Shown here piece by piece: positions 23,925-36,400 of a stretch of DNA of 64,000 bases. A program made the position numbers and the translations under genes. Location of the stretch: NCBI RefSeq assembly GCF_015706575.1, contig NW_024037047.1, positions 7,134,632 to 7,198,631 on the forward strand. The letters run 5' to 3'. This DNA comes from Patiria miniata. Its lineage: Eukaryota; Echinodermata; Asteroidea; Valvatida; Asterinidae. Below the pieces are notes generated by a model. The model worked only from the letters and a program-made list of their open reading frames with translations. It searched no databases and was not told where the DNA came from. How positions within the stretch are numbered: position 1 is the first letter of the stretch; each line of letters starts with the position of its first letter.

Positions 23925-26056
23925 TGTTCATTCGTTTTGAACGTACGCAGGACGGGCATTTACGTCTCAGCCAATGAAAAGCTTTGCTTGCCATGCTCCA
24001 CCCACAGTTACCGCCCACCGTGACCGTCCACTGCCTTACTTTTATTATTCAAATTGTTCGCTACTCCTATTAATCACGATAACAATGCAAGAGGATTCCA
24101 AGTCGTTGAGCGGTACAAATTTCAACATAACAAAAGAACATTCTAAGTGGCAGGATCGGGAACCATAAAGTGGAGTTGTATAGTGCTGTACCTATAGGCG
24201 ACATATGACGTGATGAAGAAAAGCACTGGAAATGTTGTACATGTACGTGTATACGTGTATAGGATACTATAGTGCACGTACAACTCAAACTCATGTTGAA
24301 ATCTTTCGACAAAGTTTGTCAACCCTTTTTCCTGTCAATAAAAGTAAACACAAACAAATCTCTGTTTCTTTGAAGCTCTATCGTATAATCTCCGATAAAT
24401 AAAAACTGAAATTAACAAAATAAAAGACTTGTTATCGATTATATCACATGTATTATAAATAAATAATTATAAATAAAAATTTGAAGGACTTGCCGAAACA
24501 TGGGTCAGCTTAGTTTTTTTTATTGTAGTTTCAGGTCAATGCACTCTTTAAACAGTTTGCAGCAGTTCTATTCGTTTTTAGTTATGAAAAGAATATGATA
24601 AAAATACGGTACATACAAATATTTCTTTTTATTGGAGATTCAGTTAAGGTTAATTTTAAACGTAATGAGCCAAACTTTTTTTTCAGCGTCGTTAAACATT
24701 TGTGATTTACTCTATAAACTAATGATTTACTCCATAAACCTTTTCTTTGTTTATAAACTTATGGCGATATGCATTTAAAACAGGTGCCCTCTCCTCATCA
24801 TTGATATTCACACGGGCACATTTGTCGAACGTCCCCCATTTCGTGCCTCACTTTCGTCTTGCTTTCAGAGTGACAGTACCCAACGGTACGTGGCCTTTAG
24901 CTTTAACAGGCATACAAATGTATATGTCTTGTTAATCTGAATACTGACTGTACCCTGCGTAACATTTATAATCCTATGTACCGTTTTTATTGTTTTTCTA
25001 AGTAGCGCTCGTACCCTGCCTTAGCCTTATTATTTCCTTGCGTTCCGAGTGTATTGTTAATCTGAATTCTGACTGTTCCCTGCGTATAAGCCTTTTTAAT
25101 CCTACATAGTTTCCATTGTAGCGCTCGTACCCTGCCTTAGCCTTATTCTTTCCTTACGTGCCAAGTGTATTGTAAATCTGAATACTGACTGTACCCTACG
25201 TAAGCCCTTATAATAGTGTCTATTGTAGCGCTCGTACCCTGCCTTAGCCTTATTCTTTCCTTGCGTTTCAAGTGTATTGTTAATCTGAATACTGACTGTA
25301 CCCTACGTAAGCCTTTATAATGGTGTCTACATGTATAGCGCTCGTACTCTGCCTTAGCCTTTTTCTTTCCTTACATTCCAAGTGCATTGTTAATCTGAAT
25401 ACTGACTGTATGCTGTACCCCTACGTAAGCCTTCAGAATAGTTTCTATTGTAGCGCAATCTTGGTAAAAAGGTGCAGGCAAACAAAATATGCCCGTGCAG
25501 AGAAAACCCATAAACAGAGTGTTGAAATAATTCCAAAGAAAAGCCAGCTCTTCGTCGAGAAAAAAATCAACAGGGGGTACACTTATCAATAACAGAAAGT
25601 AATAACATAGAAAGGAACATGATTGTGGCCACGGGATCCATGACTAAAGGCAGTATATACAGTAGGCTTAAATGCTGAGAGGACTCCCTGCAGTTTGAAT
25701 TCATATACCTGCACTAAACTAATTACGTGCGTAATTCTGTTTGCTTTACCGACTAGATTTTGTTCAAAACACATCATGTACAATGTACATGTACTTGCAA
25801 AATTGCTTCGATAGAGAGATTCAGCAGGTATTGTGTCAGACAGCTTTCTTTGTAAGAGATCCTCTTTTGTTATTTAGATTTTTGTACCGCTCAACGAGTT
25901 GGAATCCTCTTGCATGCAGCAAACAATTTGAATAATAAAAGTAAGGCTGTGGACGGTCACGGTGGGCGGTAACTGTGGGTGGAGCGTGGCAAGCAAAGCT
26001 CTCCATTGGCTGAAACGTAAATGCCCGTCTTGCGTACGTTCAAAACGAATGAACAC
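23925..26056. mobile_element. ~2.1-kb foldback element with internal tandem array
   Basis: Arms about 23925-24140 and 25862-26056 are inverted copies (shared words CATTCGTTTTGAACGTACGC, AGTTACCGCCCACCGTGACC, AAGAGGATTCCAA and TTGAGCGGTACAAA, each with its complement in the other arm). The centre includes the array at 24930-25450. No transposase frame seen. Confidence 0.8.
24930..25450 (+). repeat. Tandem array, ~105-126-bp unit, ~4.5 copies
   Basis: AATCTGAATACTGACTGTACC and TAGCGCTCGTACCCTGCCTTA recur around 24935, 25060, 25177, 25290 and 25395, with small length differences. Confidence 0.85.
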
Positions 26057-26571
26057 TAACACAACCAGCAAGCACACACACGTGAGTACGGACTGTACGC
26101 ATGGTGTAATCATGGAATAAGGCAGTAAATGTAGGCCTACTATGTTCTGCGTGTGGGTGTACGTACGTACGTGTGGGGGATATACGCGCCGCGTGGCCTG
26201 TCGAACGACCGCCTTGTTGGGTCTGCAACTTCCGGGTTTAATGTCTTTCTTTACTTTTTCGTCCAGTTTTGGAAAAAAATGGGCGGGCTTCAGGTATGCG
26301 GGTATGCCGTGATGATTATGTAGGTTCGTCTTGGACCAATCACATGAAACAACCTTCGCAATAGTATGATTAATTCATTTTTAAGCTGACCAATCGTAAG
26401 CTTCACAAGAATCATGTGACGTCGCGCGGCATGCATAATGCATTATCATCATGGCGTCTTCCATGTCATTTTAGCGAGAGCGAAATGTTCGTCACTTTTT
26501 CAACAATTTGACATTGATTCGAGTTTTTCGGCTCGTGTAATGAATCCATTTGAGTGGGTAACGATCGTCTA

Positions 26572-26724
26572 ATGACAGCATTACCTGCAGAATTCGTTGG
26601 AGCCTTCAATACTGCTTCGGACAGACTGGGACTGAACGACTTTCACCCACAGCAACGGGCCGCCATTGCAGTGTTTCTTCGCGGATGCGACGTGTTCGTT
26701 AGCCTATCGCGGGCTGACCAATGA
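26572..26724 (+). pseudogene. RecQ-like helicase N-terminal fragment, truncated before the Walker A motif
   Basis: A 50-codon frame from ATG ends at TGA. It contains FHPQQRAAIAVFLRGCDVFVSL, which in RecQ-family helicases directly precedes the Walker A loop (PTGxGKS); here it runs into SRADQ and a stop. An upstream short frame (ATG at 26452) and a TGACGTCG element lie 5'. It may be a relic first exon, a fragment carried by a repeat, or a broken gene. No continuation was found downstream. Confidence 0.55.
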
Positions 26725-26824
26725 GAATTCAGTATATACGCGGGGGTGGTACCTCATTACCGTAATAGGTTTTGCTGGGTCAACTCAAAACCATCAAGGC
26801 GTTGGGTTACGCGGACTAGCTCAT

Positions 26825-26935
26825 GCATGTACATGTACTTGTACATGTACATGTACATGTACTGTGTGTGCATGGCTGTTGTACGAGTACGTGTGTGATG
26901 TACGTGCGTACGTACATGTACATGTACAAGCATAG
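26825..26935. repeat. ACATGT microsatellite
   Basis: Self-complementary ACATGT hexamers in two clusters with TACGTACG words between them. Confidence 0.9.
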
Positions 26936-27221
26936 CCTTGCTGTATGGTACAAGTTACTTTCTCACTAGCAGCGTACGGGCATCGATAATGTGCACGCAA
27001 TTATGCCTTGCCAAGTTGATTAGGGATTTTGTTATCGGCGATTTTTTTTTATCGGCGAATCGATAAGCCCGCAACGCCTTGGTCAAGGCTAACGAGCCAT
27101 GGACATCTCTAAGTCCTGCATTCTGTACTCAGTATAAACAAAAATAATAGCAAGATTCATGCTGCGGTCACACACGTTCCCCAAGCTAATGGGAAAGGGA
27201 CCGGCTTTCGTTTAAAATAGC

Positions 27222-27490
27222 CAATCTATAAGGTCCCTAAAATGACATACTAAAAGTCCAAAAAAATCCAGGTGGTGGAATTATGCCTAATTTGCATAAA
27301 TCCAAAATGGCCGAAATTTTTAGGACTTTCACATTGATTTGGTCATATGTCTTATACTCGATAGCTTTTTCAGGTACTTAAAACGACAATTGTAGTCCGT
27401 TTATATTGATTTCATAATTATTTTAGTCCTACGTAACTTTCAAGATCCCCATGTTTCCCAAATTTGCCATATGCCGTATAATATAATTCA
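27222..27490 (+). mobile_element. Single arm of the 196-1580 foldback family
   Basis: It shares AAGGTCCCTAAAATGAC, TACTAAAAGTC, CCAGGTGGTGGAA and AATTTGCATAAATCCAAAA with the left arm of that element in the same order. The opposite arm is missing nearby. Confidence 0.8.
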
Positions 27491-28141
27491 GAGCCTCCGT
27501 TCCCACTGGCATGTTCGGCAACGTTTTAAAACTGGAACTTTGCTGCCTAAACCGATGTGCAGCGTTTTCTAGACATTATGTTTGGTTTATTCATGTTTTG
27601 TTCTTTATTCTTTACTAATTTTATTATCATTTTTACAATTACCCATGAAATGTTATTTTTTTTTTATATTCAGCGCGCGCCGGGCGCGGCTACCAATGTT
27701 CGGCCAATATTGGGCTTAGAATTGCCAATGTCGGTTAATGTAATGCGGTTTTGGGACGTCTCTATAGTCCGAATTTTGAATTTGACGACCGTTATTGACA
27801 TTTTCCAAAACTCGGTCTTCATTCGGTTCCGCCTGCTAACAGTGCTGTTTGGCCTTAAACTGCAATTCGGCCTTTTGGCCGTGAAAGGTTAATAAAATAA
27901 TCCATCAATACTACTAATAAAAAAAGTAATTAAGTCGGTGGACTTTAAAATGAAGAAGTACAGTGTACAAGCAACCTCGGGGGAAAGGTATTAACAATTG
28001 CCCATTGAAAAATCGTGCACACAACTCCTGGCTACCATAAACAACTTTGTCATTTTCAAGGTTCACTGCTTTTCGGTCAAGCGTGAGCAGGTTCTCCCTA
28101 GGATCTTTTCAAAGCTGTGGAATATAAGGCCAAACAAAAAC

Positions 28142-28496
28142 AAGTCTCCGGTTTCTGGTATGCGCGCGCGTCGCCGTAGCCATGCGCTTCGGCAAAATGA
28201 AAAAGTTTTTTTTTCAATGAAAGTTGATGTCTCAAAACCGCCAAACTCACTGGTTTGACTGGAATCCTGCTGCTGCACAATTTTAATGTGTTTTTAGATT
28301 GGGTTATGGTCGAGAATAAGCTTTATGTGGCCTCTCTGGACTCCCATATATTTGCACTAAGTTTCAATAGTCGGGCACCATTTGCAGTCATCAGCCGACA
28401 TTTGAAGCAAAAAAATTAGGTAAAAAAAGAAAAGAAAAAAAAGCCGCGTCGCCGCGCCACTTTTTGGGCAAGCTCCATACCAGAAACCGGAGACTT
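28142..28496. mobile_element. 355-bp MITE with short inverted ends
   Basis: Ends AAGTCTCCGGTTTCTGGTAT and ATACCAGAAACCGGAGACTT are exact inverted copies. The interior is unrelated to any frame I recognise. Confidence 0.85.
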
Positions 28497-29450
28497 TTTT
28501 TGGGGGGGGGGGCTAAGTTTTTATCGTGGTTCACGAAATTGCAAGGCCACGGCTTAAAGAGGTTGTGGAATGCTCGAAGACATTTCCGTCATTTTTCGGG
28601 TATACTATGTAGCCTAAGATGCTATGAAATAAAAGCGACTATTGTGTCTGTCATGAATGCATAAAAAAGGGTACTTTTGAGAGCTGTTTTTCAGGTCCTG
28701 TTTCGACCCGAACGTGCAATTTGTGTAAAAGTCGTCGTTGGGAGCAGCAAACAAAACATACTAAATCGTGACGTAATAAACAGGACTCCCGATGCAGCGT
28801 AGTTCCTTGTTGACTTTTTGGCAGTTTATTTTGATTATTCAGTATTGTGATAGTTACACAGCATTTTATTTATATATCGGGGATCATTCTTTTGTGTTTG
28901 CCCTAACGGCCAACCAAAGTAAGAAAAGTCTTTTACATCAACATCGTTCGATCGTTCACATCACACGGTTGGCTGGAAATTCACGGGTGTACTTGTGCCG
29001 CTGGCCCGGCCGCGGGGACCGTAGATTTTGACACAGGGAACGGTGCTGGAATTTCAAAATAACTCGTTGTTGATACGTGTATGGGTACCGAACGCACTAG
29101 GCCAAGGCAAACCTATATGCCTATTATTGTGTCAGTCGCTGGCTGTAATCACACCACATTTTGGGGGCAATGAATTTCCAATTTTCCCGTCCGGGTGTCA
29201 GCATGCAGGAATAAGAATCCTCCGTATAGTGCCTTGCAGTTTGTCCTAAAGAGTACTGTCCAAAACACAAGATCGGAGTCAGCCAAATTAACGGATAGAG
29301 CGCTGATCATGCACTGTACATTTTATTTTGTACGGCAAAGAGTCTTTTTTTTCCTCAGTTAAGAGATAATTTGGAATTGCTACACGACTGCACAGAAAAA
29401 CAATGGTGCTGTACTGTACCGACACCAGATCGCGACAGTATAAGGCGACC

Positions 29451-29676
29451 TGGTCTAGGGGCTAGACGTTGTTCTTGTTTGCTACGCCGATAACCGACCA
29501 CCGCTTTAACCGGCCACCGCGAGAGGGCGCTATCACGACCAACCAATATCACCCACGAACCTGTCAGTTCGTGGGTGATATTGGTTGGTCGTGATAGCGC
29601 CCTCTTGCGGTGGCCGGTTATAGCGGTGGCCAGTTATCGGCGTAGCAAAAGAGAACAACGTCTAGCCCCTAGACTA
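29451..29676. mobile_element. 226-bp near-perfect palindromic element with 9-bp target duplication
   Basis: Almost the whole element is one inverted repeat with a six-base centre (CTGTCA). Exact 9-bp direct repeats AAGGCGACC flank it (29442-29450 and 29677-29685). A 9-bp duplication is typical of Mutator-like elements; the superfamily is inferred only from that length. Confidence 0.9.
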
Positions 29677-30785
29677 AAGGCGACCGTGTGATGAGCCTAT
29701 TCTCCGGCCGGGCGGCCGGCCCAGCCCGGCCCGCAGCCTTCCACCGAACGGGGCCGCGGACGAGACCACACACCACTTTTTCAAAGTGCATGCAAGAGAG
29801 CTATGTTTTGTTCATCTTCAAAGTTCAGGTAATTCTTTGTACAATTTTTAAAATCTGACAAGAAATAACAGATATGATTCGTCAATGATTTACAGGGAAG
29901 ACTGTTTTTGGACCATTTGTCTATTGCCAATATTGAAGAACCGTAGACCCGTTCCAATGTATACAGTCAAAGTGACGTCCGCATAAAGCATTCTTAAGTT
30001 CCTTGCGTTTAATATTATAGTGCTGATTAATGCGACAGGGCTCCATTTTCCCTAGAATTTCTTTTGATCGAATGACAGATTCTCTGCCACTGGAAATTCT
30101 TGAATAAAGTCTTAATTAGTACTGAAAATAATGATAGTGCTCGTTAAATTTCGGGAATAGTGAAAGGTTTTCAACCGGGATCCCGAACATGTCGTACGTC
30201 TAGAGATTTTTGTCAAAACATCGAAATGATGAAAAAAAATGAAATGGATAAAACCTATGAACAAAAACAGTTCAGAAAACAAGGCAAATCTAGGCTTTGT
30301 ACATTTAAAGGGACACTAGGTCCTGGAACAGCCCAATTGGGCTACAAAACGCGCTTTGATTGAACGAGATGATGATAATCGGAAAGTACATTTAAAAGTA
30401 AGATATAAACATCCACACAACTATCCTTTAAAAAATGGGCGTTTTGTGTTATTCCTGTATTATGCGTGCCAGAACGAATTTCGGGGTCCACTTAATTTTT
30501 TGCGACTCCATAAATTCAAGCTGGTTGGATGCTAGTTGTGATTTCATTCGTAAAATGTTCGCCTTTTGCGGACGTTGAAGAAACCATTTTTTGTATTGGT
30601 GATTGATCCCTGCTGTTCCCTCGAGACACACAACGTACCGTACACTGAGAACGACACGAAAACGTCTTCGTACTCCGTCATGTCTGATGTAAACTAGCGG
30701 GTTTTTTTTCGTCTTTTCTTGGGAACGGTTAGAAATAAGGTTGGTTTCCTTTCAACCAGATGTTTGAAATAGGCTAAGTAAACAA

Positions 30786-31560
30786 ACGGTGGCCAGGTGA
30801 TTTATCATGAAAAATAGACAAACTAGACAGAATATTCAGACAAAATATTGTTGTTCTCTCCCTCAACAGTGTCTTGTGTCAACGCAGAGAAAAACTTGGC
30901 GAGAGAGCAGTCCCAGTCCAAACAGACCATTTTCCACACTTTCTGCACAGAAACGATAGTCATGGTCGACAAACTATCTCAACAATTAAGTAATGCATTA
31001 AATTGAACGGTGGCCAGGTGATTTATCATGAAAAATAGACAAACTAGACAGAAGATTTAGACAAAATAATGTTTTTCTCTCCCTCAACAGTGTCTTGTGT
31101 CAACGCCGAGAAAAACTTGGCGAGAGTGCAGTCCCAGTCCAAACAGACCATTTTCCACACTTTTTGCACGGAAACGATAGTCATGCTCGACAAACTATCT
31201 CAACAATTAAGTAATGCATTAAATTGAACGGTAGCCAGGTGATTTATCATGAAAAATAGACAAACTAGACAGAAGATTGAGACAAAATATTGTTGTTCTC
31301 TCCCTCAACAGTGTCTTGTGTCAACACGGAGAAAAAGTTGACGAGAGTATGCAGTCCCAGTCCATACAGACCTTTTTCCACACTTTTTGCTCGGAACCGA
31401 TAGTCATGGTCGACAAACTATCTCAACAATTAAGTAATGCATTAAATTGAACGGTGGCCAGGTCATTTATCATGAAAAATAGACAAACTAGACAGAAGAT
31501 TTAGACAAAATATTGTTTTTCTCTCCCTCAACAGTGTCTTGTGTCAACGCGGAGAAAAAC
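30786..31560 (+). repeat. Tandem array, 221-bp unit, 3.5 copies
   Basis: ACGGT(G/A)GCCAGGT starts units at 30786, 31007, 31228 and 31451; the last is cut after about 110 bp. Copies are more than 90% alike by eye. Confidence 0.92.
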
Positions 31561-33435
31561 TCGTCTCAGTTTTACGTTGTTTTTTCTCTGTTTTTTTTCC
31601 TCTGTTTTTTTTCCCTTTAAAAAACAAAATGGCCGAGACTACAAAACCTGGATTTTTTTTTTGGAAATATCTCAAAGTAAAACGTGGACACCGGGCTACT
31701 ACTACCTGCTTCACTAATGTTGTCCGGGAAACTATTATTGATAACCCGGACCCAAATACACTGAGAAAATCCTACGTAAAATCAAATTATTAAACAGTGA
31801 ATGGAAGCAAATACAAACCACGGCAAAGTGACAAGTAAGAAATTAGGTGTGATTGGATGAGTTTCTCGGTCGATGAAGCATTTGTTGTCAGGTAGATTTT
31901 GTGAAACAGATCATCTTCCTTATTCCAGCATAAAGGTTATAAAGTGAGTTACACAGTACTTTTGGTTGTTTTTCTTTCTAGAAAATAATGCTTCTAGAAT
32001 TTACATATTTTGTGATATTCCTAGTCTTTTCTCTCTTTCCCAAACCACAAAACAAAACAAAAACACCGAGAAACGTAATTATTCACAAGGATCGATTTTT
32101 TCCCCCAAATGTCGAGGGAAAAAAAATAAAAATTACTCTTCATTCCTTCGGAAATGAATATTCTCCAGTAAATTTATAAGACCCGTTTGGGTAGACTGAA
32201 TAAAAACATGGGTAAGTCTTACTTGCAATCTCACAAAATAGTACCATGAACGTACGTCGTCCTAGATCCGCGACGTTTCGAACTGAAGAAAATAGTTGTC
32301 ACACTGTACAATATTGCTCAACAGAGGGCGCTACTCATCAACGGCGAGTAAAACTCCTAAGTAGCAAGATCTGCGTTGTTTTGGCAAAGATGCACGGACT
32401 AATGAATTAAGAACAGATTTTACATGGTAAATGATCGCATTTGAATTCGTTTTCAATAATATTTTTGAAAAAGATTCAAGAAAATTGATGATGTCTGGGT
32501 CCATATATGGTTTTAAACCACTGTGCATTCAGATAATTTTACAGAAGGTTGATATAAGAAAGATGTTTGATGGACTACATGAATAATAATTATGTAAGAC
32601 CCAAATGAAAGAGAGGTAAATATATGGAGGCCTATTCAAAAGACAACGTCTTGTAAGAAATGCCTTAGACCATAGAGCTCCATGGATAGACAGAGAACGG
32701 AACAGGACAGACAACAAAAACGAACCAACGAACTGGGATGTATAGAAAACTAGAAACTGGAATGCTTGAAAATCATCTCAGAAGAGAAAGGGGATGAACC
32801 AAATGTAATGATAAATGAGAAGGAACTACCTCAGACCATCGGAGACAAAGTACCTGATGTTTAAGAATGACCGTGACTTAATGTTACTATCAATATTATT
32901 CCAACACGAGTTCCATAGTTCCATAGAAACTCAGTGTGTTCAGGGAATAGGTTGTGCGTGCAAAAGGCAGACAAAGATTGCGACGTGATCTAGTGCCGTG
33001 GCTGGAACGGTACGAACTGCAGTAAAATAAGAGGAAAACACCGGAGGAAGAAGGTTGTTAACATGCTTATACAGGATATACATATCTTGGCCTTTATTTG
33101 ATGGGAAGCATTTTATAAGACTTTGAATAATCCAAAACAGTTAAGAACGGTCAAGATGAAAAGTAAACCTACACCTTCCTTTTTATTTAGTTTAATATAA
33201 AGTTGCTGTTGTTTGATCCATTTGCTTTATCGTAGCGTGTGTGCTCTACCAGGTTATTTCTGAATGGTACATCTCATACCTTTAAATAAATTATGGACAG
33301 CTCCGCTATACAGGTCAGATAACGTTATTGACTTAAGGTGCAAAGTATTATGAAACCGATAACTGCCTAAATTGTTTGCTGTGATAAAGCGATCACTTTG
33401 CATATAGTCGTGACACTCTGTACCGGGCAGTCAAG
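31561..33435. other. Region upstream of the aminopeptidase gene
   Basis: AT-rich, with no clear TATA box close to the ATG at 33436 and no supported gene. Confidence 0.4.
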
Positions 33436-33484
33436 ATGGCGACTGGAACATTGTTGGCGCTCTTTACGGCACTTTTGCTCACAG
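33436..33484 (+). CDS. Aminopeptidase exon 1: signal peptide
   Basis: It encodes [17 protein letters not shown] with the last codon split. A at -3 favours this ATG. Donor ACAG/GTAGGT. Joined to exon 2 it continues CVVVFGSP, a plausible signal-peptidase region. Confidence 0.85.
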
Positions 33485-36400
33485 GTAGGTTTTACCTAAA
33501 GTTTAACATTGCTGATGAATTGAAAAGGAAACCAATATGGCAAGTGGGAGTGTGCCTGGTGGATAGGGTTCCTGACTCATAATCAGAGGGTCAGGGTTCC
33601 TATCCAGTTGCTTGCCATATGTTGTGTCCTTGGGCAAGTCACTTCACCCCCATTTGCCTCTCTCCATGCACCCAGGAGCATAAACAGGTAAATAGGTACC
33701 AGCATCAGCCGAGGAGTAACGGTCACCTGTAATGGACCGGCATCCCATCCAGGGAGAATAAAAATGATGTTTCCAGTCGTTTTATGCAACTATGACGTAA
33801 AACGGGGGTAAAGCACCGGAGGTTTGGCACCAACAGCCGATACATTCAAAGGGGCTATAACAAAACAATTAAGCCTCCTCTGGCATTACACCCCGCCAAA
33901 AGTGCTGTAGTCTTCAATTGTGAAGTTAGCACTCAATTGGAAAAAGAAGCGGAAGAAGAGAAAGTAGAGGAAAAGGAAGAAGTAGAAGAAGTAGAAGAAG
34001 TAAAGGCCGGCTTGGTGGGTCTGCATTTTTTGGTATAGGCCTACCATTAAGTTAAAAAGAAACAGGTCCATAAACAAATTGGTCAAACAGAATGCTTTGC
34101 TATACAGGGTGAGTAAAAAACGAAACCCAAATGTCGGGACAATTGTTTTAGTGAAGTTCTGCATGTAGCAATTTTAAAATCTATAGGACATGAAAGCCCA
34201 ATTCATAAGCTTTCTTTTAGTACCAGAATCATTCGAAACACTCGTGTTCTTTTCAAGTTACGGAATTTTAAACACAATCACCGTTTTAAGGTTCTGTCCA
34301 CGGATCACAAAAATGTTCAGTGTTCTTTCAGCAAAACGAAAACAAATCACATAGGGATGTGTGAATTGTTTTCGTTTTGCTGTAGGAACGCACACTTTTT
34401 TTGTGATCCGCAGACAGAACTTCAAAACGGTGGTTGTGTTTAAAATTCCATAACTTGAAAAGTATGTGAGTGATTTGAATGATTCTTGTACTAAAAGGAA
34501 GATTTTGAGTTGGCTTTTATGTCCTACATTTTGAAAGTGCTACATGTAGGACTTCAATAAAACAATAGTCCCGACATTTGGGTTTCGGGTTTTTTTGCTC
34601 ACCCTGTATACAAGCAAAGGCTGAATGAATGCATTGGTTGTTTTTTTTGCAGGATGTGTGGTGGTGTTTGGCAGTCCGGTATCAATGAAGGGAAAAGAGC
34701 TGGATCAGTTCCTGGCCTCGTCGGCCTACCGAGGAAAGGAGCGGCAGACAAGGGCGGATGAAGTGATTAGGGACTGCACTGTGACACCACCGGTAATGGG
34801 CGATAGTGGGCAGGACACTTAAACAAAAAAAGTTCATTTCATGACAAATTCATTTCAAACCTAGTTGACTCCAAGTGTGGTCATGCAGTTGGATGCAAGA
34901 TTGGCTGCTTTTCATAAAATATCCGACTATACCTTTTGTTTTAACAAGAAGAACAACAACTTGTGTTGCAAACTGCTTTGCTTTCAAACGTCATCTCTGC
35001 GGTATTTGGGTCAGACGTATATTCAGTATCCGAAAAGCGCCCACCCTAAAATGGCAGCAGTGTTAATGGTTTATACAGGGTGGTTCAAAGTAAAGGAAAT
35101 CCACTCATGACAGCAATTTTCATCTATTTGTAAAAATTATTGTAAACTTTTGATTAGTAGCTATTAAAGTATTGGCCTTTAAGCATAAGAGACAAAAAAA
35201 TGTCGCAAGTGCATTTTTTTTTTGTTTTTTAGCTATGTGGTTTGAACATTTTCATGTGCGAAACCTGTTTGTCAAAGGAGGTAAACATTCCATCCGCTTG
35301 ACTAAGCTCAGCCATCCGAGCTTGATTTGAAGACAAAATAAATATTAACACACTTCAAACAAGGATTGTTAGTTCTACTTCTTGTTTGTTGTTATGTAAT
35401 ATTATGCAACTTTAACATTCAGCTCCTTTGGCATAGATGATATTAACACTGACATGAATAATCGGTCAGCCTCAATCAAAGATTATGTGGTTTGAACATT
35501 TTCATGTGCGAAACCTGTTTGTCAAAGGAGGTAAACATTCCATCCGCTTGACTAAGCTCAGCCATCCGAGCTTGATTTGTAGACAAAATAATTATTAACA
35601 CACTTCAAACAAGGATTGTTGGTTCTACTTCTTGTTTGTTGTTATGTAATATTATGCAACTTTAACATTCAGCTCCTTTGGCATAGATGATATTAACACT
35701 GACATGAATAATCGGTCAGCCTCAATCAAATATTATGTGGTTGGAACATTTTCATGTGCGAAACCTGTTTGTCAAAGGAGGTAAACATTCCATCCGCTTG
35801 ACTAAGCTCAGCCATCCGAGCTTGATTTGTAGACAAAATAATTATTAACACACTTCAAACAAGGATTGTTAGTTCTACTTCTTGTTTGTTGTTATGTAAT
35901 ATTATGCAACTTTAACATTCAGCTCCTTTGGCATAGATGATATTAACACTGACATGAATAATCGGTCAGCCTCAATCAAAGTTACCAGTTCGAAACGTTT
36001 TTTTTTTTGGCAAGGTTTCAAATTTTTGAGAACTAAAAGTGTCCAATTTACACAGAATAATACGTGGAGAAAACTGATTTGAGGCTTGTATTCAAATAAT
36101 CATAATATATCGCTATTCGTACGACTTTTACTATTTTTTCTTCAGCATATGTGGTAAGAGGACTTTACTTTACTATGTGAAAAAAAAATTGTGAAAAAAA
36201 GTTATTTTAAACCACCTTGTAGACTTGATTGACCGAAACTACTTAATATAATAGTCCATTATCATAGTGCCACAATTTCAGTCATGTTCCCTGTATCAAA
36301 TAACAGTACTGAATGTTAATTGTGCAAAAAGGAACCAGTCCATTTTTCCTTCCAGCCTCCCTGTGGTCACGTTGATTTGAATGGGAACAAAATCAAGATG

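Noticed and set aside
27557..27892. 111-codon hydrophobic frame
   Set aside because: AT-rich translation with no recognisable domain, promoter or splice sites.
31539..31793. 84-codon frame with a faint resemblance to a BED zinc finger
   Set aside because: It begins in the last unit of a tandem array, contains poly-Phe from poly-T and lacks the paired Cys/His pattern.
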